From assembly GCF_033807575.1 (NCBI RefSeq), contig NC_084724.1, positions 10,407,228-10,471,227 of the forward strand: a stretch of DNA of 64,000 bases, written 5' to 3'. The translations under genes were made by a program, and so were the position numbers. The DNA comes from Cydia pomonella. Lineage: Eukaryota > Arthropoda > Insecta > Lepidoptera > Tortricidae. Positions 54,591-64,000 of the stretch are shown here, piece after piece (positions within the stretch are counted from its first letter, which is position 1; each line of letters begins with the position of its first letter). Under the pieces are notes generated by a model. That model worked only from the letters and a program-made list of their open reading frames with translations, did no database searches and was not told where the DNA came from.

Positions 54591-55039
54591 AAATGTTTTT
54601 CCATTTCTAAATATTTTCCATTCTCCATGATTTTTCAGTATGTTATTGACACAATGAAAAACTAGGTTTATAGGTTTTCCGCTTTATTTTAATTTGCAAT
54701 ACAAAAAACAAATAAAGCGGAAGCTAAGCTAAGCCTAGAATATATTATGTTGAAACGATCGACATCAAAATCAAAGTGATTTGTTAAGAATTAGTTAGTG
54801 GAAAAAGTTTTCTCCCGAAATGGAATTTCATAGAAAATTACCGTTATTTCGTTAGGAACGCAAAGCTATTCTTCCATCTTAAGGTTATGTGATTTTCCTG
54901 TGCACATCATAAAATTAACGCACTTCAATGCTCAATTTCATAGTTTCTTCTTATCGGAATGTTCAAAACGTTCTAGTTCTTTATATTTGGGTTATGGCAA
55001 TCTTATAAAAATGTGTCTAAGTCGTTAGCTTTTGTAATG

Positions 55040-55510
55040 TCCATAGAAAAGGCGATGATTTTTCCGAACGTCTTTCCTCCCTAGTCTTCACCTTAAGAGG
55101 AATTCCTATTAGTGATTTTTCCATACAAACGCTCTCGACTGTTTCCTCCCTGGATTTTTAACCTAGAGCAATGATTTTTTCAAATAAGATCAATATCATC
55201 AATATCTGTGCCGCTATGTTTTGCTTTTTTGGATTATTTTATTTTAAAGAAAATTACAGCGCCTCGAAAATCGCAAAAACGGCTTAATTGAATTAGCTGT
55301 AAAAAAAGGCACAGTATACAAATATGACAACAAATATCCAAAAAATCAAAACATAGCGGCATAGATTATTTCTTCCTCTTGCAATTTCCAAAATTTCATA
55401 ATGATTGGTTGTGATTTGGAGGAGGAAACAGTCGAGAGCGAAACCTCGATTTTTGAGTTTTTTGCGTGTGAATTTCGGTCCGAGCTGCAGTTGTCCTTAT
55501 CGCACGAATT
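55040..55510. mobile_element. Foldback family R, copy 2
   Basis: CTCTCGACTGTTTCCTCC (55,132-55,149) has an exact complement at 55,421-55,438. Inner ATGTTTTGCTTTTTTGGAT pairs with ATCCAAAAAATCAAAACAT. Shares CGCAAAAACGGC with 43,400. Confidence 0.75.
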
Positions 55511-55575
55511 GGAGGCGGAGACAGTTTCTAAATATACGTACACAGAAGGAATAGTGATGGGCATAACATCTTTAT

Positions 55576-55640
55576 TAGGGATTGCAGAACCGGTACTGTT
55601 TTAAAGAACCGGGATTTACCGGTACTTTCGGAGCTGGTCT
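55576..55640 (+). mobile_element. Possible hAT-like end (ACCGGTAC motifs)
   Basis: TTAGGGATTGCAGAACCGG then AACCGGGATTTACCGGTAC resembles the design of the TAGGGTTTGCAA tip at 33,822. No matching right end found. Confidence 0.3.
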
Positions 55641-56059
55641 AATTATTTCATTATTTTAAATAAAACGACAGCATTTTGCGATTTGACCACCTTTCGTATT
55701 ATAATTTAATAATCACATTTTCTTTTACTACGTATAATCACAATAAACAAGTCAATTTTTTTTAGAAATATGGTATTTTACATTGCTCATACTTGTGCGT
55801 CACAAGTAAAAGATAACTACATTGATGTTTGCCACTAGATAGCAAATTAAATGAAATTACATTGACAAGGGGATTTATATACATATAAGTATCGCAGTCG
55901 TATTGTATAATCCGCCGTATTACATTACGGCTAGCCGATATCAAAATAAGGGCCATTTTGAAATGCGGCGGTTCAACGATTAAGGTATGTTGGGTAAATA
56001 CCGGATGCGGGTGAAGAACGTAGGACATTCATTTCTCCCTAATTTGGCTTTATTTTTTA

Positions 56060-56166
56060 ATATTGGCAACATTGTGTAAGACGCCATTTCATTGCGCCTC
56101 GACTGCCAGTGTTCCCGCGTCGCTCAGGGAGTCGGGCTTGTGCTATGCGCAATCACAGAGAGCAAG
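56060..56166 (+). promoter_or_regulatory. Candidate promoter and first exon end
   Basis: A GC-richer block (56,085-56,165) within AT-rich DNA, with TTTAATATT about 40 bp upstream of it, ends in AGCAAG followed by GTAAAT at 56,167, a usable splice donor. It could be the non-coding first exon of the plus-strand gene ending at 61,899. No transcript evidence; the start site is not defined. Confidence 0.25.
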
Positions 56167-56586
56167 GTAAATTTCGCGAATTCTTTCTTCTATCCGATCT
56201 TCGACCTGTAATTTATTTTGCGTATTGTGATGAAACTGTGTTTGTTTTTGTAATTGTGTTAACAGACTTAGCACTGCTGTAGACCGCTATCTGATCTTGA
56301 CCCTTCCAGGTAAAGATCGGAAAGAAACAATCCGATCTTTACCTATTTCAAAAACAGCAGTGATTCTGAACTTTAAATTTTCTTCAATTTACCTACTGAC
56401 CTACTTAATTATCACAATTATTGTTTTCTTGATCACACTTTCGTACCATTATTTTTATCCAGTACCATTACCAGCGCGACGGTAAATCAAAAGGAAGAGA
56501 TTTTGGCAGTCTATTTTGTATGTTTGTATATTGTATGTGTATGTACACCTACTTACTGACAATGTAATTTTTTTAATTTCCGCAAC

Positions 56587-56702
56587 CCAAAGGTTGCCTG
56601 GAAGAGATCGCTTTTTAGCGATAAGACCGCATGTTGTTTACCTGTCCTTATGTTTCTGTTTTCTTTTATTGAGGTGTGAAATAAAGAGTATTTATATTGT
56701 AT
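56587..56702 (+). mobile_element. LINE 3' tail (AAGAGATCGC type), copy 2
   Basis: CCTGGAAGAGATCGCTTTTT, AGCGATAAGACCGC, AATAAAGAGTATTTATATTG, like 20,329-20,462. Confidence 0.75.
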
Positions 56703-57056
56703 AGGGAAGATGATACATGTTGAATTGTATAACAAAATCGAGTAAAATAGATAGCAAATGAGCAATTTTTCGCAATAAAGTACCTACACATACGGATGCA
56801 TATGTAGATGTGCACGCATACATACATAGCTAGTTTAGGATACAAAATAGAGATAGGGCTTCGAAATTAGTTTCCTTAAAATGCTTCAAGAGGGCTCTCT
56901 TTTCCTATATATTTACTTTACTCTTTACATACGATCCTTACATTTTATAAAAAAAAGATTGTATATCAACTATATATATACATAATTGCAAAATTATACC
57001 AACAAAATCGCAATTTTAGTTATTTTCTATACTTCTTTCTTAAGATGGGCTCTCAG

Positions 57057-57201
57057 TGAGCTCAACGAGGGGAGGGAGGGGGTTAGGGTCGGCAACGCGC
57101 ATGTAACTCCTCTGGAGTTGCAGGCGTACATAGGCTACGGGTACTGCTTACCATCAGGCAGGCCGTATGCTTGTTTGCCACCGACGTAGTATAAAAAAAA
57201 A
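57057..57201 (+). mobile_element. SINE A, 5'-truncated
   Basis: GAGCTCAACGAGGGGAGGG to ACGTAGTATAAAAAAAAA, close to the copy at 37,010-37,154. Confidence 0.85.
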
Positions 57202-57204
57202 CCT

Positions 57205-57955
57205 TGACCTTTTTAAAGAACTACTTAATCTTTTTGATTTCTAAGTTTGATTCTTATTTTTTTGGCGACCTTAATTAAAAATGAATGGGCACGATTATTT
57301 TTTATTTTGATTTTTGTCCCTCCTACTTAAGTACTTAATATCTTCCAGTACATTCCTTTCAATAAACAATACATTTACACTTTCACTAAACCTGACCTGT
57401 ACAGTTCACGAGATCTTAAATTGTCAAAACTTCAAAACCTATCTATTATTTTAGTGGTTTTTCTTACTTTATTACTTCGGGTAAATCTTACAATAAGAGG
57501 TTTCTTAGCACATTGTTTACTTATCAAATTGCCTTATGACATAGGTATCAAAGTTTGAGAGCCACAATTTTACCAATTTTTGTATCAGGGTTAAGATCGG
57601 ATACAAAAATACGAAAAAAAAAAACTTTCGTTGACAACTTTTAAGTTTGTAATTATTGGTGGCTGTAATGTAATTTATATACATTGGAGAAGGGTAGACA
57701 CCGGACCTACGAATACGAATGAATCTACGGTTATTATTTAACGATTCGCTCCGTACTTCAAGAATCTGTCACGTGCTGAGATCTCGAAAAAACATTTTCT
57801 CACGAGTTCTCTCAATTGGTCCCAAAATTGTCCGGCATTATCCCAACATACTTTACCCAGATTGTCATTGCGATACGTTCTAAGTTTAGCCCCATCGTAC
57901 TACAAGTTAAATAGATTGTAGTTTAGCCATATATTTATACCTACTTACAAAAACG
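57205..57955. other. Unassigned DNA
   Basis: No gene or repeat recognised. Confidence 0.4.
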
Positions 57956-57961
57956 GATAAG

Positions 57962-58099
57962 TACAGTCAAGTGTAAAAATATGGGTGTACACATCTTACT
58001 CAAAAATATGTCCCATAGCATCTTATTCCAGTGTAGTAAGAGCGTAGTACCATATTTATGAGACGATTCTTTCGATAGATATTTTTGCACTTGACTGTA
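57962..58099. mobile_element. TA-flanked MITE, TACAGTCAAGTG ends
   Basis: TACAGTCAAGTGTAAAAATA at the left and TATTTTTGCACTTGACTGTA at the right are inverted, one mismatch. TA at both tips suggests Tc1/mariner mobilisation. Confidence 0.8.
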
Positions 58100-58204
58100 C
58101 GACGACGACCGAAGCAGGGACATCATTCTTTTTTGCAGTTTTTACCTATATGGTAATTAATAGATACAGTATAATATAAAAATGAAAAACAATATTATGT
58201 GATA

Positions 58205-58375
58205 ACAACAAAAACAACTTGCATCGGGCAGCGCAGGATAAATTCCGTTCGGCTCGCGGGCGATGTCGACGGAACGGCGCGCAATGAGCTAGCGGTCGCG
58301 TCTCGCATCTGTGTGTGCGCACTCACACTTAGATAGCTCCCGCTCCCGCCCACCGCAGCGCGACAGAAACATAGC
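58205..58375. promoter_or_regulatory. CpG-rich island
   Basis: Rich in CpG and GC (CGGAACGGCGCGCAATG, CTCCCGCTCCCGCCCACCGC) in AT-rich surroundings and not repeated in the window. It could be a promoter or enhancer of the gene at 61.7 kb, or of one on the minus strand; no splice donor could be tied to it. Confidence 0.25.
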
Positions 58376-58420
58376 TTCAAAAATTCGAGATTTGAAAAGT
58401 TGCTCAGCTAGGAATTGCTC

Positions 58421-58570
58421 TTAAGGCTGCATTTCGACCAAAGATGTGTTACGAGGGATGTGTTTTTTAAACCAATATAATCACTTCATTTCTTTTCCTC
58501 CCTCAGCGTGCAGTGATTCTTTTTGTTCCTTAAATCCCTCGCAACATATCTTTGGTCGAAACGAAGCCTA
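58421..58570. mobile_element. Foldback MITE, TTAAGGCT ends
   Basis: GCATTTCGACCAAAGATGTG, then CGAGGGATGTG at the left; complements TCCCTCGCAACATATC and TTTGGTCGAAACGAAGCC at the right. Confidence 0.78.
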
Positions 58571-58607
58571 AAATCCTAAATTACCTGATTTTAGATGTAA
58601 AACTTGT

Positions 58608-58792
58608 TACAGTCAAAATCGTTTATAGCGACATCGTTCATAACGACAAATCGGGTATAACGACGAAACTGAATGTGATTACAGCATTTTGGTTATTAAT
58701 AACAGATATTGGTTAAAGCGGTTCCTTCCGGTTATTATAATGACCATAATTCATCGGTCCCTTCAAAGGCGTTATAAACGGTTTTGACTGTA
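58608..58792. mobile_element. MITE, TACAGTCAAAATCG ends
   Basis: TACAGTCAAAATCGTTTATA at the left, TATAAACGGTTTTGACTGTA at the right. TA tips as in the 57,962 element but a different interior. Confidence 0.78.
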
Positions 58793-59221
58793 CTGATTTA
58801 GATTTTAATAAATTTGTCTGTGAAGTCAACAATCGATTCTCATTTACTCGCGCATATTTTCTAATTTGCACCATACTATGTAGGTAAAGTTTAAAATGAA
58901 GCCAATTCGTGATGACCGCACGCACAGAATAATCAAATATCAGACGCCGAAGCTTGCCAACCCATACTTCAGACATACTAAGTAGAACTTTGTGACTTCC
59001 ATCCAAGAAGCAATAGGGTTGCTTCTAATTTACATGCTGTATCTAATAGTTAAGTGATCAGTTTGACGGACACTGATGCAAGCTCTTAGCTCGCACCCAC
59101 GTGGCTGTTATGTCATAACAATCAATTTGTCTTGCGACATTGAGGAGTCCAGTGAAGTGATCTGGCCGTTCAGATATCACAAGATGGTGTGTACAACACG
59201 TTTAATATTTAATCCAAATAC

Positions 59222-59562
59222 CAATGTCAGAAGCGCCGGTCTATCGATAAGAGAGTGCGACTTGCAATCCGGAGGTCGCGGGTTCAAACCCCGGCTCGTA
59301 CCAATAAGTTTTTAGGAGCTCAGGTACGAAATATAATTTTATATTTACTAGTCGCTTCTCGGTGAAGGAAAATATGGGGAGGAAAGTGGACTAATCCCAA
59401 TAAGGCCGAGTTTACCCTCTCGATTGGAAGGTCAGATGGCAGTCGCTTTCGTAAAAACCAGTATCTACGCCAATTCTTGCGATTAGTGGCCAAGCGGACC
59501 CCAGGCTCCCATGAGCCGTGGAAAGATACCGAGACAACGCGAGGAAGAAAAAGATCAATGTC
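59222..59562 (+). mobile_element. tRNA-derived SINE (family T), copy 3
   Basis: Body about 59,229-59,555: CTTGCAATCCGGAGGTCGCG and GGTTCAAACCCCGG, then TCTCGGTGAAGG, CCAGGCTCCCATGAGCCG. CAATGTC occurs on both sides (59,222-59,228 and 59,556-59,562). Confidence 0.85.
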
Positions 59563-59717
59563 CGCTTTAGCTTCAATGTTTTTAACGGCCGCTTTTATGG
59601 TAGTAGTACCTAACTGAAAACCTATTTTTTTATTTTAATTTATTTTGTGATGATCGAGGATGTTTGTTCCTGAGTTTTGGATCTTTTGTTTAAGTATTTA
59701 CTTATCTTATTTACTAA

Positions 59718-59900
59718 GCGGTGGTGGCCTAGTGGATATGACGTCCGGCTTTTAATCCGGAGGTCACGGGTTCAAATCAGCTCGTACCAATGAGTTTTTC
59801 GGAACTTATGCACGGAATATTTCATTTGGTATTCACCACTAGCTTTTCGGTGAAGGAAAATATCGCAAGGAAACGTGCATACATCCGCGAAGAAATTCAA
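59718..59900 (+). mobile_element. tRNA-derived SINE, different tail
   Basis: Head GGTGGCCTAGTGGATATGAC, GGAGGTCACGGGTTCAAATC; body shares TTTTCGGTGAAGGAAAATAT with family T but then turns to GTGCATACATCCGCGAAG and AAGTCCCCAACCCGCA. A related subfamily. Confidence 0.75.
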
Positions 59901-60189
59901 AGGTGTATGTAAAGTCCCCAACCCGCATAGGGCTATCTATCTTATAGACAGTACCAAAATCGATAACTTAGAGACTTATAAAATCCAATTAACATTTTTA
60001 AACCCACCTTAGCGACAGCCTTTCTCTTCGTTTCTTTTGATGTTATGACTAAACTCGTACCAAAAAATTTTGCAACAGTTCTACTCACAAGTTTTGCACA
60101 TAACTGCCCGCTAGTTTTGCAACAGATGATCCGAGCCAGCAGATCGCTATCAGATGAACCTTTCTGTCATATTGTAAACGGGTTCGTCC

Positions 60190-60450
60190 ATTGATTATGT
60201 CAGTTTAATATGTCTATAACCTTTGCGTACAACCATTCCAAAAGCGAAACACGTGCATATTACTTTCTGCCTCGCACAGCTAAACTGTGGAATGAACTGT
60301 CGCCTGCGGTATTTCTCGACCGATACGACCTTCAAACCTTCAAGAAAAGAGGGTGCTCCCATCTAAAAGGCTGGCAACGCACTTACAACAGCTCTGGTGT
60401 TGCAGGTGTCCGCCTGCACGTTTGCCTCACTAAGATAAAAAAAATTATGT
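60190..60450 (+). mobile_element. CR1-like LINE ORF2 C-terminal fragment
   Basis: The frame from 60,210 reads YFLPRTAKLWNELSPAVFLD, RYDLQTFKKRGCSHLKGWQR and NSSGVAGV. This is the conserved end of CR1-like ORF2 proteins after the reverse transcriptase domain. It ends in AAAAAAA at 60,440. Truncated and dead. The DNA coding its last part corresponds to the 3' tail of SINE A. Confidence 0.85.
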
Positions 60451-60533
60451 ACTCTATTCTCAAACTCTACTTACACATTTACGTACCTTAGATGTATAAT
60501 CATTCTTTAATAATATACTATGTGTTGTTTCAG

Positions 60534-60605
60534 GATATTACAAGATGAGACTGAAGTTGCCAATAGTGAGAGCGTAGCGTAGCTGATGCCATCACAAACA
60601 GCCAG
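60534..60605 (+). other. Candidate 72-nt 5' UTR exon
   Basis: A pyrimidine-rich tract ending TTGTTTCAG (to 60,533) and a donor CAG|GTAAAT (60,606) bound 72 nt that match no repeat here. It holds a short ATG-initiated frame (10 codons) that closes, so it would be non-coding leader. Depends on the 61.7-kb exon being real. Confidence 0.3.
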
Positions 60606-61705
60606 GTAAATCAGACTGATTATCATAGCTAACCCTTTTATCGCCAATGACGTCATAATCTCTTTGAAAGATGAATCCACACCTCAGTTAACTTTCGTGG
60701 AACAACACTGTGCAACACGGTAACTTTAGTATATATTAGGTAACTTGTCTAGCCATGAAAGTTCACTGCGGTGTGGATGCATCTTTAGGTCTATAGCGTG
60801 TATTTTTGATACGACCGCGTAATGAAAAGGTAGTAAGGCATAAAGAGCATAATGAAAGTTTAGGCTTTAATGAACACAGTTTCATAGGTTTGTTAAAAAA
60901 TGGACGACTTTTATTTTTCCATATAAAATAATTCAGCAAGCAATGTATCACTACTAGTTGTAACTCAAAACGAGCCAAATTAATGACGCCACGTCACAAC
61001 TGTCACTAGTGACCATGTTGTACCAAATACATTGCCGCTCGAAAAAAAATCAGAAATTAATTATGTTCTGGTAGTTAAGACAAAACTAAAAAATATTTCA
61101 GAATTGTTTTATAGCACTAAAACCTACGTCTAGTTTAAGTTTGAGGTTATATCAAAAATACACACTGTATAGACGTCAAAAATTACAGAACGAAATAAAA
61201 CTAAAGAATTAGCGCGTTAAGTAAAGCAAATAACGCAAGTGTGACTAGGACTTAAAAATGGACAAGAATTTTCTGACTTGTGAAATGAATGCAACTGGTT
61301 TTTTTTTTTTTTTTTTAGGTCTCTATTGAAAAGAATCTCGTTTGAACCAACTTTAGACCCTTTCGCAATGTAGAGAGAATAAAGTTAAAAATTAAGGAAG
61401 ATGTTGTCACATTTACAAGTAATGAACGTTGTTCACGTTTAAAATATTCTCGAAGTTATGACATTGTCACGACTAAAGATTGTTTCAGTGCAACTAATGC
61501 TGCCATTAATGTTCTGATAATACATAATTTAAACGCAACGCGGTACTTAATCTCCATCACTTTCAGTCGACTAAATACATAATGTAACTCATGATATGAT
61601 AAATATAAATAAAAAATGGAATGTTAGATAAATAAGAGTTATGTCTGACATTTGGAAATATCAACATTTTCTTTAACTTTATTTCACATTAACAAATGTT
61701 TACAG

Positions 61706-61899
61706 ATAATACCGATGATAACGAAACGTCATTAAAAGCCATACCGATACCGTGAAAAACGGTGCGAATAAACAAATGACAGATGAAGCCGGCGCCACAG
61801 ACAAACCCGAAGATGGCGATAACGTAAAAACCGAAAACGAACCGAAAGAACCGAAGAGAACCGTTTCTTTTAACAGAGACGTACACGTCAAGAGATTCG
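61706..61899 (+). other. Candidate internal exon carrying the start codon
   Basis: The acceptor follows a T-rich tract ending TTTACAG (61,705); the donor is TTCG|GTGAGT (61,900). All three frames are closed between 61,706 and 61,775, so the first 70 nt can only be leader. An upstream 6-codon ORF starts at 61,715. Coding begins at 61,776. Confidence 0.45.
61776..61899 (+). CDS. Candidate first coding exon of an unidentified gene
   Basis: ATG in the context AACAAATGAC opens 41 codons plus one base (phase 1) before a GTGAGT donor. The peptide is very hydrophilic: MTDEAGATDKPEDGDNVK, a KTENEPKEPK stretch, then RTVSFNRDVHVKRF. The RTVSF segment fits the RVxF pattern used to dock protein phosphatase 1, which occurs by chance often enough that it is only a hint. 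Low-complexity acidic/basic composition suggests a disordered N terminus and there is no signal peptide. Base and codon use (many GAA, AAA, ACC, GCC) stand out from the surrounding AT-rich DNA. The protein is not recognised; the remaining exons would lie beyond the window. Confidence 0.42.
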
Positions 61900-61984
61900 G
61901 TGAGTCGCGGAATGGATTACTCTTGAACACTACCATGTGTGTCGCGGGGAAGCGTTAGATGAGTCTTTGCCTCAATCTTACTGT

Positions 61985-62105
61985 CAAAAGAATTTGTGAC
62001 CCATTTCTTACCTTGGCACAGTGACAATAGTATGAGGTCTCGAGCGACTTTCTGATCTTGTTTGTCACTGTGACAAGGTACTGGTCACAAATTAAATCTT
62101 TTACT
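61985..62105. mobile_element. MITE with GTCACTGTGACAAGGTAC core ends
   Basis: AAAAGAATTTGTGACC and CTTGGCACAGTGACAATAG at the left are inverted at the right (TTGTCACTGTGACAAGGTAC, GGTCACAAATTAAATC). Related to 8,505, 11,525 and 53,325. Confidence 0.65.
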
Positions 62106-62615
62106 GTATTTTACTTATGTTCCGATTGCAAAAAAATTATACTATGACACAGAAAGGGAAAGGGTTTAAAATGAAGTGCAACAAAAGTCCACAGTTTTGA
62201 ATGATTATATCGTTTTTGAGCTCCTGATATTTCGACGCATTTACTTGCATCTTGTTTACGGGTACACAAAACAATATAAAAGGTTTATATCCCGGTCGAT
62301 TTAAGTCTAGTGTAACAAAAGTCAGTTTTGTAGACAGGCAATTTAAAAATATTTGCCTTTCTTATTGAGATTAACGATTGAATATTGATTATTAATCTCA
62401 AACTCTCAATAGATATGTAGAGACTAAGTTTGATTACTTATAGACCAAGGAACATCACTGCTGTATTCCTCAAAATCTGTGAATTATCAATCAAATTCAA
62501 AAAATCCACTTGATGTGCTTCCTGCACAAAGAATATGGATCTCACACTGCCTGTCCTACTAACATTTTGAGGCCGTACAAGACCTCAAAGGCCTTATATA
62601 TAGTAGCAATTCAAT
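62106..62615. other. Unassigned DNA
   Basis: AT-rich, no gene or repeat recognised. If the 61.7-kb exon is real this is intron. Confidence 0.4.
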
Positions 62616-62619
62616 GACT

Positions 62620-62960
62620 AGAGCCGCATTTTGGTTATGTTTTGCACCCGCTTGAGCCCTTACACAAATAGGCCACCATTGGGCTATTGCTCGCATTTCG
62701 GTTATGATTCGCACCCGTATGGCTCCTCGCACATCAAAGGTAGTGGGCCAGCGATGGTGCGTATGCATCTACACGTGGCCCATTCCATAGTGCGTGCTCT
62801 CAACCATCGCATCCAGGTCCAGCGCTGGGCCATCGTGTAGAGGAGCCATAACCGTCGCATGGCCATCTCGCTGGTCCAGCGCTGGGCCATCATGTAGAGG
62901 AGCCATTCCAATTCGACACACGGTGTGCTCGCACTCGCACGGATCGCACCGCCCTAAGGC
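62620..62960. repeat. GC-rich segment with a 57-bp tandem repeat
   Basis: GGTCCAGCGCTGGGCCATC at 62,816 recurs at 62,873, followed both times by TGTAGAGGAGCCAT. The period is 57 bp, a multiple of three, and minus-strand frames stay open across it. The block also has looser repetitions (ATTTTGGTTATG / ATTTCGGTTATG, TTGCACCCG / TTCGCACCCG). Not matched elsewhere in the window. Confidence 0.7.
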
Positions 62961-64000
62961 CAACTGATAAATCGTATTGTTTGCCATTTGGACTAAACAA
63001 CTCACCGCCAGTGGTCGCAATACAAACCGCATAAATATTTTTAACAATAGACTGTTCATCTAGTTCGATATACATGGTGTGTTCAAGAGCTTATCCGGTA
63101 AATATACGTCTATCTATTAACCACTCACACATACTGAAAGTGAAGAGGACGGGTTGTTAACATACTAATTTTCGATTAACGTTCACATCTAACTGGTATG
63201 TCTGTGGACTCTAGCTTAAATAACACCAAGCACTTCTTTTCTCAACTTGTACTTAACTATACATTATAAGAAACAAAATCACAGCCATACATTCAATGTA
63301 TGGACATTGTATTTTAATGGGATGCTTAATTCGCCGAGAATATACTACGTCTGATAATTTATTTCGTGTGCTTAAATGTTAATATGCACCCTTCATTTGT
63401 ATAATGTCAAACAATTACTTTAATCTTGAGTAATATTTTACATTAGGTATTTTATAAATAGCATGATATTCAATGAATTTTGATACCTAATATGTATCTG
63501 TTTACTGGATTAATGAACTTAGAGAAAGAACATTATTTAATAATGATACAAATAATCATATGTTACATGAAGAAGCATTGATGGGTCATTCTCAAAAAAT
63601 ATATCTGTGATCTAATTGCTTCGAACCATACAAAATGTATTAAAAGAGTCCAGGAAATTAGACGCCACCGCAGACATATTCTCATAGAATGACCCTGATT
63701 CACTTACAAGTCATTGTACTTCTGTAAACGCCATTATTTAGATTGATTGCCACCAACGACACCACCACAAAGAAAATATCATACTCTGAAACATTACGTT
63801 GTATGTAACAATTTCATCAAAATGTGAAATACAAGTAATCACGATACTTCCTAAATCAAAACTCAAGTTCAACATGTAGATTTAATTATCGCGTCTGCAC
63901 AAGATTGTGCTAACAATAAACACACAACTCCGCTGACTCATATCGAAGCGAAGGAAGTAATCAATTTGCAAGTTAATCCAGTTTTTACATTGAACAATAC
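62961..64000. other. Unassigned AT-rich DNA
   Basis: No gene or strong repeat. GGGTCATTCT (63,585) and AGAATGACCC (63,685) are inverted and may be ends of a small MITE. Confidence 0.4.

Overview
The window looks like non-coding nuclear DNA from a lepidopteran (moth or butterfly). It is AT-rich and has no long open reading frames. It is filled with short repeats I recognise as typical of Lepidoptera: tRNA-derived SINEs, the GGGTTCCGTACCC repeat, tails of CR1-like and RTE-like LINEs, and many foldback MITEs. Nothing resembles a bacterial operon, an intact autonomous transposon or a CRISPR array. The species cannot be fixed from the sequence alone.

Layout. 1-8,800: hairpin and MITE copies, a MITE split by an RTE tail (326-820), a tRNA-SINE (about 4,140-4,280), an AT-rich degenerate minisatellite (4,762-5,130) and foldback elements (6,253-7,388). 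8,802-14,000: a 566-bp hAT-like element with exact 8-bp target duplications, LINE tails, a poly-G tract, a SINE with a 16-bp target duplication and several MITEs. 15,000-26,700: more MITEs and SINEs, a LINE 3' end with a 167-codon reading frame on the minus strand (20,628-21,131), and a 1.38-kb hAT-like element edged by TCTCGG arrays (22,712-24,087). 26,700-44,800: SINE and LINE tails, a LINE tail split by about 0.7 kb of foreign DNA, a 2.78-kb hAT-like element (33,822-36,604), ten or so copies of a SINE whose tail resembles the local CR1-like LINE, and further MITEs. 44,800-56,000: mostly sparse unassigned DNA, with a piggyBac-type MITE nested in a hAT relic near 53,000. 56,000-64,000: the only place where host gene structure is suggested.

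Possible host gene. An exon with good splice signals lies at 61,706-61,899 on the plus strand. All three frames are closed in its 5' part, and an ATG in good insect context at 61,776 opens 41 codons that run into a GTGAGT donor. Two upstream blocks (about 56,100-56,166 and 60,534-60,605) have splice signals suitable for 5' UTR exons. If this is right, most of 56-62 kb is the 5' intron region of a plus-strand gene whose body lies beyond the right edge. The gene is not identified.

The most solid results are nested insertions whose boundaries the sequence itself proves, through target-site duplications and, in several cases, an uninterrupted paralogous copy in the same window. They give a partial order of insertion events. 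No new functional system was found that I can support; the least familiar items are the three hAT-like elements and the candidate first coding exon.
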